The position numbers and the translations under genes are program-made. The notes beneath the pieces are model-generated. The model saw nothing but the letters and a program-made list of their open reading frames with translations. It searched no databases and was not told the DNA's origin. From the NCBI GenBank assembly GCA_963785735.1, contig CAWAWJ010000001.1, forward strand, positions 930,001 to 994,000: DNA of 64,000 bases, written 5' to 3'. The stretch comes from REEB95 sp963785735 (lineage in GTDB: Bacteria > Pseudomonadota > Alphaproteobacteria > ATCC43930 > CGMCC-115725). Below, piece by piece: positions 60,116 through 64,000 of this stretch (the stretch's first letter is position 1; every line of letters starts with the position of its first letter).

Positions 60116-61002
60116 GCCCGCAAACGGCCGCAACCGAACGCCGCTGGGCGGTGCTGGCGCTGCCCTATGCCTGGCTGGCGCTGTTCTTCCTGGTGCCCTT
60201 CGCCATCGTCTTCAAGATCAGCCTGGCCGCGCAGACCATCGGCATTCCGCCTTACACCCCGCTCCTGGTGCAGGATCAAAGCGGCTGGCATATCCAGGCG
60301 AGCGCCGCCAATTACGCCTTTCTGCTGAGCGACAGCCTCTATGCGCGGGCATATTTGAACGCGCTCAAATTCACCGCCATCGCGACATTGATCTGTCTCT
60401 TGGTGGGATATCCCATGGCCTATGCCATCGCCCGCGCGCCCGGGGCGTGGCGCGCGCGGCTGTTGCTGCTGGTGGTGCTGCCCTTCTGGACCAGCTTTTT
60501 GATCCGCGTCTATGCCTGGATCGGGCTCCTCAAGGAGAACGGCCTCGTCAACAACGCGCTCTTGACCCTGGGCCTCATCCACGAGCCGCTGCCGCTCATC
60601 AACAACGCTTTCTCGGTGCAGACCGGGCTGGTCTATTCCTATCTGCCCTACATGATCCTGCCGCTCTATGCGAGCTTGGAAAAGCTCGACTGGAATCTCC
60701 TGGAGGCGGCGTCCGATCTGGGCGCCCGGCCGTGGCGCGCCTTCCTGAGCGTGACCCTGCCGCTGTCGCTGCCCGGCATTGCCGCCGGGGCGCTGCTGGT
60801 GTCCATCCCGATGGTTGGCGAGTTCGTCATTCCCGATCTTTTGGGTGGGCCCGGCAATCTCATGATCGGCAAGGTGCTATGGGACGAATTCTTCACGAAC
60901 CATGACTGGCCGGTGGCGGCGTCGGTGGCGGTGGCGATGCTGGCGCTGCTGCTCTGGCCGATGGGAAAAATCCGCCGCCTGTTGGCCAAGGGGGCGGCAT
61001 GA
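60112..61002 (+). CDS. potH: Polyamine ABC transporter, permease
   Basis: A 296-residue permease with six hydrophobic helices. The cytoplasmic EAA loop is EAASDLGARPWRAFLSVTLPLSLPG (seen at about 206-230; key residues EAA-x3-G). RVYAWIGLLKENGLVN and PMVGEFVIPDLLGG are characteristic of PotB/PotH. It is coupled to both neighbours by 4-bp overlaps. Confidence 0.95.
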   Translation: MSPQTAATERRWAVLALPYAWLALFFLVPFAIVFKISLAAQTIGIPPYTPLLVQDQSGWHIQASAANYAFLLSDSLYARAYLNALKFTAIATLICLLVGYPMAYAIARAPGAWRARLLLLVVLPFWTSFLIRVYAWIGLLKENGLVNNALLTLGLIHEPLPLINNAFSVQTGLVYSYLPYMILPLYASLEKLDWNLLEAASDLGARPWRAFLSVTLPLSLPGIAAGALLVSIPMVGEFVIPDLLGGPGNLMIGKVLWDEFFTNHDWPVAASVAVAMLALLLWPMGKIRRLLAKGAA

Positions 61003-61796
61003 CCAAGCGCCTGCCGCCTTTCCTGCTGGTGATGCTGGGCCTGGGCTATCTGTTCCTCTACGGGCCGATCGTCTCGGTGGTGGTCTATTCCTTCAACGCC
61101 TCGCGCCTCGTCACGGTCTGGGCCGGGTTCTCGACCCGCTGGTACGGCGAATTGCTGCACAACGAGCAGATCAAGGCGGCGGCGCTCACCAGCCTTTCGA
61201 TCGCGCTCATGGCGGCGACCGGCGCGCTCATTCTCGGCACGCTCGCGGGCTACGCGCTGACGCGCTTCACCCGCTTCCGCGGCCGCGCGCTTTTCGCCGT
61301 GCTCACCACTTCGCCCCTGGTCATGCCCGAGGTCATCACCGGGCTTTCGCTGCTGCTGCTGTTCGTGGCGCTGGAGCGCGCCATCGGCTGGCCCGAGGGG
61401 CGCGGCGTCCTCACCATCACCCTCGCCCACATCACGCTGGGAATGTCCTATGTCGCGATCGTGGTCGCGGCGCGGCTCGAAAGCTTCGACATCGCGCTCG
61501 AAGAGGCGGCGCTCGATTTGGGCGCGCGGCCGTTCAAGGTGTTCGCCGTCATCACCTTGCCGCTGATCGCGCCGGCCTTGGCCGCGGGCTGGCTGCTCGC
61601 CTTCACCCTGTCGCTCGACGATCTGGTCATCGCCAGCTTCACCACCGGCCCGGCGGCGACCACATTGCCGATGGTGATCTTCTCCAGCGTGCGCATGGGG
61701 CTCTCGCCCCAGATCAACGCGCTCGCGACCCTGATCCTGCTGCTGGTGGCGGTGGCGGTGATCGCCGCGGGCCATCTGATGAAGCCCCGGGCGTGA
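60999..61796 (+). CDS. potI: Polyamine ABC transporter, permease
   Basis: A 265-residue permease with six helices. The EAA loop is EEAALDLGARPFKVFAVITLP (about 168-188; EAA-x3-G visible), and the PotC/PotI-type SFTTGPAATTLPMVIFSSVRMGLSP follows, seen as SFTTGPAATTLPMVIFS. With PotH it forms the membrane channel. It converges on apt. Confidence 0.95.
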   Translation: MTKRLPPFLLVMLGLGYLFLYGPIVSVVVYSFNASRLVTVWAGFSTRWYGELLHNEQIKAAALTSLSIALMAATGALILGTLAGYALTRFTRFRGRALFAVLTTSPLVMPEVITGLSLLLLFVALERAIGWPEGRGVLTITLAHITLGMSYVAIVVAARLESFDIALEEAALDLGARPFKVFAVITLPLIAPALAAGWLLAFTLSLDDLVIASFTTGPAATTLPMVIFSSVRMGLSPQINALATLILLLVAVAVIAAGHLMKPRA

Positions 61797-61824
61797 TAGC
61801 CAGGAGGTCACGCCCCATAATTAA

Positions 61825-61838
61825 GATTCCTAGGAATC
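61825..61838. other. Perfect 14-bp palindrome between converging potI and apt
   Basis: GATTCCTAGGAATC is a perfect palindrome that includes the apt stop codon. It is AT-richer than its surroundings and flanked by TTAA. It might help end transcription from both sides, though it has no GC stem or U-run. Confidence 0.3.
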
Positions 61839-62345
61839 GTAGCTGACGACCGACGTGAAGGGCACGTCGAGCCGCTTGCGGCCGCTGAGGAAGGCGAGCT
61901 CGATGATGCAGGCCGCGGCCACGACGTCGCCGCCCACCTGGCGGCAGAGCTTGATCGCGGCTTCCAGCGTGCCGCCGGTGGCGAGCAGATCGTCCAGCAC
62001 CACGACGCGGCTTCCCGGTTTGATCGCGTCGGCCTGGATTTCGATGGTGTCGTTGCCGTATTCGAGCTCATAGGTGAAGCGGATGGTGGCGCCGGGCAGC
62101 TTGCCCTTCTTGCGCACCATGACGAAGCCGCAGCCGAGTTCGAGCGCGAGAGGCGCCGCCACCAGAAATCCGCGGGATTCGATGCCGACCAGCAAATCCG
62201 GCTTGCGCGGTTTGAGGGATATCGCAAGCTGGCGCATGGTTTCCTTCCAGGCCCCGGCATGCGCCAGCAGCGTCGATATGTCGTAGAACAGGATGCCCTT
62301 CTTCGGGAAATCCGGCACGCCGCGAATGTGCTTCTTGAGATCCAT
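61830..62345 (-). CDS. apt: Adenine phosphoribosyltransferase
   Basis: A 171-residue type I phosphoribosyltransferase making AMP from adenine and PRPP. The start MDLKKHIRGVPDFPKKGILF is typical (shown here as IRGVPDFPKKGI). GIESRGFLVAAPLA is the adenine/flexible-loop region, and VVVLDDLLATGGT (about 125-137) is the PRPP motif. I use the ATG at 62345; the frame extends 11 residues upstream. Confidence 0.96.
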   Translation of the reverse strand: MDLKKHIRGVPDFPKKGILFYDISTLLAHAGAWKETMRQLAISLKPRKPDLLVGIESRGFLVAAPLALELGCGFVMVRKKGKLPGATIRFTYELEYGNDTIEIQADAIKPGSRVVVLDDLLATGGTLEAAIKLCRQVGGDVVAAACIIELAFLSGRKRLDVPFTSVVSYDS

Positions 62346-62422
62346 GTCCCCCACGCCCCCCGCGATCGAACCCGCCACAGTTTAACCGGAATTCCGCCCC
62401 CGGCGGCAAGAAGCGCGACTGC

Positions 62423-62998
62423 CTAATTCGTTTGCAGCGCGGCCGGGCCGTCCGGAACCGGTAGGCCATTGTCGCGCATGCAGGCGCGCCGGTAATTCTC
62501 GCGCCGCGTATTGCCTTCGGGCGTGTAGTCGGGGAATTTCTTGAAGGCGGTGCGCGTGCAGATATCGGCCAAGTGCCATTTCTGCTCGCTCTCCTGTTCC
62601 TGCGAGCCGCCGGCATGGGCCTCCAGAGGCGCCAAGGCCCACAGCGCGGCGCAGAGCGCAAAAACCGCGGCGCCGGGGAAATTCCGCCGCCGCGCCGCCG
62701 CGCCGGCAAGGCCCTTCGGCAGGGAGGCCAATAGATAAAGCAGGATGGGCGCGGTGATCAGCAGGACCGACTTGGCCTGTTCGCGCCGCAACAGGATTTG
62801 CGCTTCGCCCGCCGCCTCGGCCAGGCAGGTCTGTGCCGCCGGGCCGACGCGCTGGGTGCAGGAATCGTTGACATAATCCTCGACCGACGTGACCCGCCCG
62901 TCGATGCGCAAGCCGTCGCCGAAATCCGGATAGATCCGCCAGGTCATGGCGATCACCCAAACCGTGGCCAGCAGGAGAAAATAGCGCGACAGCCGCAT
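62423..62998 (-). CDS. Unknown membrane protein with three hydrophobic segments
   Basis: A 191-residue protein. Helix 1 is at about 5-20 (YFLLLATVWVIAM). A short loop with cysteines (NDSCTQ, QTCLAE) precedes helix 2 at about 75-93 (VLLITAPILLYLLASL). Helix 3 is at about 107-124 (AAVFALCAALWALAP), and a soluble C-terminus follows with two more cysteines (DICTRTAF, RRACMRDNG). Four cysteines outside the helices suggest disulfides if those regions face the periplasm. I recognise no family. The ATG at 62998 gives a sensible start; the frame extends to 63070. Confidence 0.6.
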   Translation of the reverse strand: MRLSRYFLLLATVWVIAMTWRIYPDFGDGLRIDGRVTSVEDYVNDSCTQRVGPAAQTCLAEAAGEAQILLRREQAKSVLLITAPILLYLLASLPKGLAGAAARRRNFPGAAVFALCAALWALAPLEAHAGGSQEQESEQKWHLADICTRTAFKKFPDYTPEGNTRRENYRRACMRDNGLPVPDGPAALQTN

Positions 62999-63062
62999 GG
63001 CGGAATGCAACGCCAAGACGCCCGGTCTTGTCAATGAAGCCTTGGGGGATTTTTCATGAAAT

Positions 63063-64000
63063 TCACGCAATCGCCGCGGCGCGGCGCACGCTCCAGATCA
63101 TCGAGCTCTTGAGCAGATAGTCTTTCTGCTGCTTGGGGTCGGATGCTATGCGCCGCAATTCGCCGAGCCGCTCGGCGCGCAAGGTGGGGTCGCGCTCCTC
63201 CAGGAGCTGCTTGTTGCGGATCGATTGCGCCTGCACGAATTCGACATTGGCGGCGCGGCGCTGGCGGACGTAAAGATCGAGCACGGTATCCGGCGTTTCG
63301 CCGCGCCACGCCCCCGCCAGTTTCGGCGCCAGGTTGAAGGCGGCGTGCAACGCGCCGTTGAGGCCGAGCGCGCCCAGCGGGTTGTTGAGATGCGCCGCAT
63401 CGCCCACCAGCAGGAACCGGCCTTGTCGGAAATCGCTCGCCACCCGCTGATGCACGCGATAAGTCGATTTATGGACGACGCCGTAGGGCCGGTTCCAAGG
63501 CAGGAAATTCTGCAAAGCGCGTTCGACGAAACCGGCGTCGAGCACCTCTTCCTCGGGCACCTCGGCATCGGTCGGGAACAGCACGCGCCACAGCCCGGGC
63601 GGCCCCTCATGCGGCATCTTGAAAATCGCCGACCAATCGGCTGGATCGGAGACATAGGCGTTCATGGTGAAGCCCTCGGGCGCCAGATCGCGGTCGATGC
63701 CGACCACCAGGAAGCGCTCGGGCCAGGTGAAGCCCTCGAAGGCGACGTTCATGCTGTGGCGCACCGCGCTCTTCCCGCCATCGGCGCCGACGAGATAACT
63801 GCCGCGCAGGGTTTGGATTCCGCCCGGGGTCTCGACCCGGGCATTCACCCCGTCCGCGTCCTGGGTTGCGTCGAGAAAGCGGTGGGCGAAACGCACCTTG
63901 CCGCCGAGCCCCTCGAAACGCTTCAGCAGGAGCGGCGTCAGCTTGAATTGCTCGCAATGGAAACGGAACGGGTAGGGGGTCACGTCGGCAATGAGCGACA
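63063..64000 (-). CDS. FAD-dependent aromatic hydroxylase, partial (N-terminus outside window)
   Basis: The frame is open through the window edge, so the N-terminal FAD-binding GxGxxG is missing. The visible 312 residues contain the DG motif LVGADGGKSAVRH and the second FAD motif VGDAAHLNNPLGALGLN. These mark the p-hydroxybenzoate hydroxylase class, close to MhpA- and UbiH-type monooxygenases. The substrate, an aromatic acid or phenol, is unknown. A GTG at 63983 is an in-frame codon, not the true start. Confidence 0.88.
   Translation of the reverse strand, partial: SLIADVTPYPFRFHCEQFKLTPLLLKRFEGLGGKVRFAHRFLDATQDADGVNARVETPGGIQTLRGSYLVGADGGKSAVRHSMNVAFEGFTWPERFLVVGIDRDLAPEGFTMNAYVSDPADWSAIFKMPHEGPPGLWRVLFPTDAEVPEEEVLDAGFVERALQNFLPWNRPYGVVHKSTYRVHQRVASDFRQGRFLLVGDAAHLNNPLGALGLNGALHAAFNLAPKLAGAWRGETPDTVLDLYVRQRRAANVEFVQAQSIRNKQLLEERDPTLRAERLGELRRIASDPKQQKDYLLKSSMIWSVRRAAAIA

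Noticed and set aside
1..64000. tRNA, rRNA, CRISPR arrays, transposases, phage genes, toxin-antitoxin pairs
   Set aside because: Scanning by eye showed no repeat-spacer pattern, no TTCGA-arm cloverleaf, no transposase motif with terminal inverted repeats, and no small toxin-antitoxin pair. A covariance-model search was not possible here.

Overview
The window is high-GC, densely coded bacterial chromosome. No stretch longer than about 230 bases lacks a gene call. I see no rRNA, tRNA, CRISPR array, insertion sequence, integrase or phage gene, so it reads as core chromosome rather than an island. The gene content and order point to an alphaproteobacterium, probably a free-living aerobic member of the Rhodospirillales or a nearby order: thrC followed by an M16 peptidase, tldD divergent from a ctaC-ctaD-ctaB-ctaG-ctaE-DUF983-surf1 operon, thrB-rnhA, waaA-lpxK, ubiA divergent from rsmE-gshA, ileS-lspA, and an alphaproteobacterial/plant-type gshA. 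That placement is inference from synteny; no marker gene settles the genus.

Layout. 0-2.8 kb: the tail of an unknown gene, a tiny lipoprotein and a membrane sensor histidine kinase. 2.9-6.2 kb: a small catabolic group (D-threonine-aldolase-like enzyme, RidA-like protein, IlvD/Edd dehydratase). 6.3-8.7 kb: a frameshifted universal stress gene and a PAS/degenerate-GGDEF protein. 8.7-15.9 kb: hisI, a Rieske oxygenase, a MaoC hydratase, then ribF-ileS-lspA and a DUF3035-type lipoprotein. 16-20.8 kb: pgi-mutL-queC and a SLAC1/TDT carrier. 20.8-26.2 kb: rsmD, a class I glutamine amidotransferase, tadA, purD, and xseA with an M23 peptidase. 26.1-30.8 kb, minus strand: lpxK, waaA, a DUF374 acyltransferase, then pmbA/tldE. 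30.8-35.3 kb: an ETF-beta-methyltransferase-like gene, ubiA, rsmE, gshA and an SDR. 35.3-38.7 kb: an agarase-like glycosidase coupled to tldD.

38.9-45.1 kb is the aa3-type cytochrome c oxidase operon (subunits II, I and III, heme O synthase, copper chaperone CtaG, SURF1, and a 43-residue membrane protein too short for ordinary gene calling). It continues with genes for an M32 carboxypeptidase, threonine synthase, an M16 peptidase and a GNAT acetyltransferase (to 49.9 kb). 49.9-54.4 kb: YqgE, a DsbD/ScsB-like reductase, a Prx5-type peroxiredoxin, rnhA and thrB. 54.5-57.7 kb: a lipoprotein, a KirBac-type potassium channel and three tandem CHRD-domain genes that share an upstream sequence element. 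57.9-61.8 kb: a complete putrescine/spermidine ABC importer (potFGHI-like). 61.8-64 kb: apt, an unknown membrane protein and an FAD-dependent hydroxylase cut by the window edge.

The most unusual items are: the CHRD triplet with its conserved promoter-proximal element; two genes (a universal stress gene and ctaB) each broken by what looks like one extra base; a near-perfect RegA/RegR-type box before ctaC; a GGDEF protein whose signature reads GGSQF; and a periplasmic agarase-like glycosidase translationally coupled to tldD. Everything here was read by eye. Family names are inferred from motifs and were not searched in a database.
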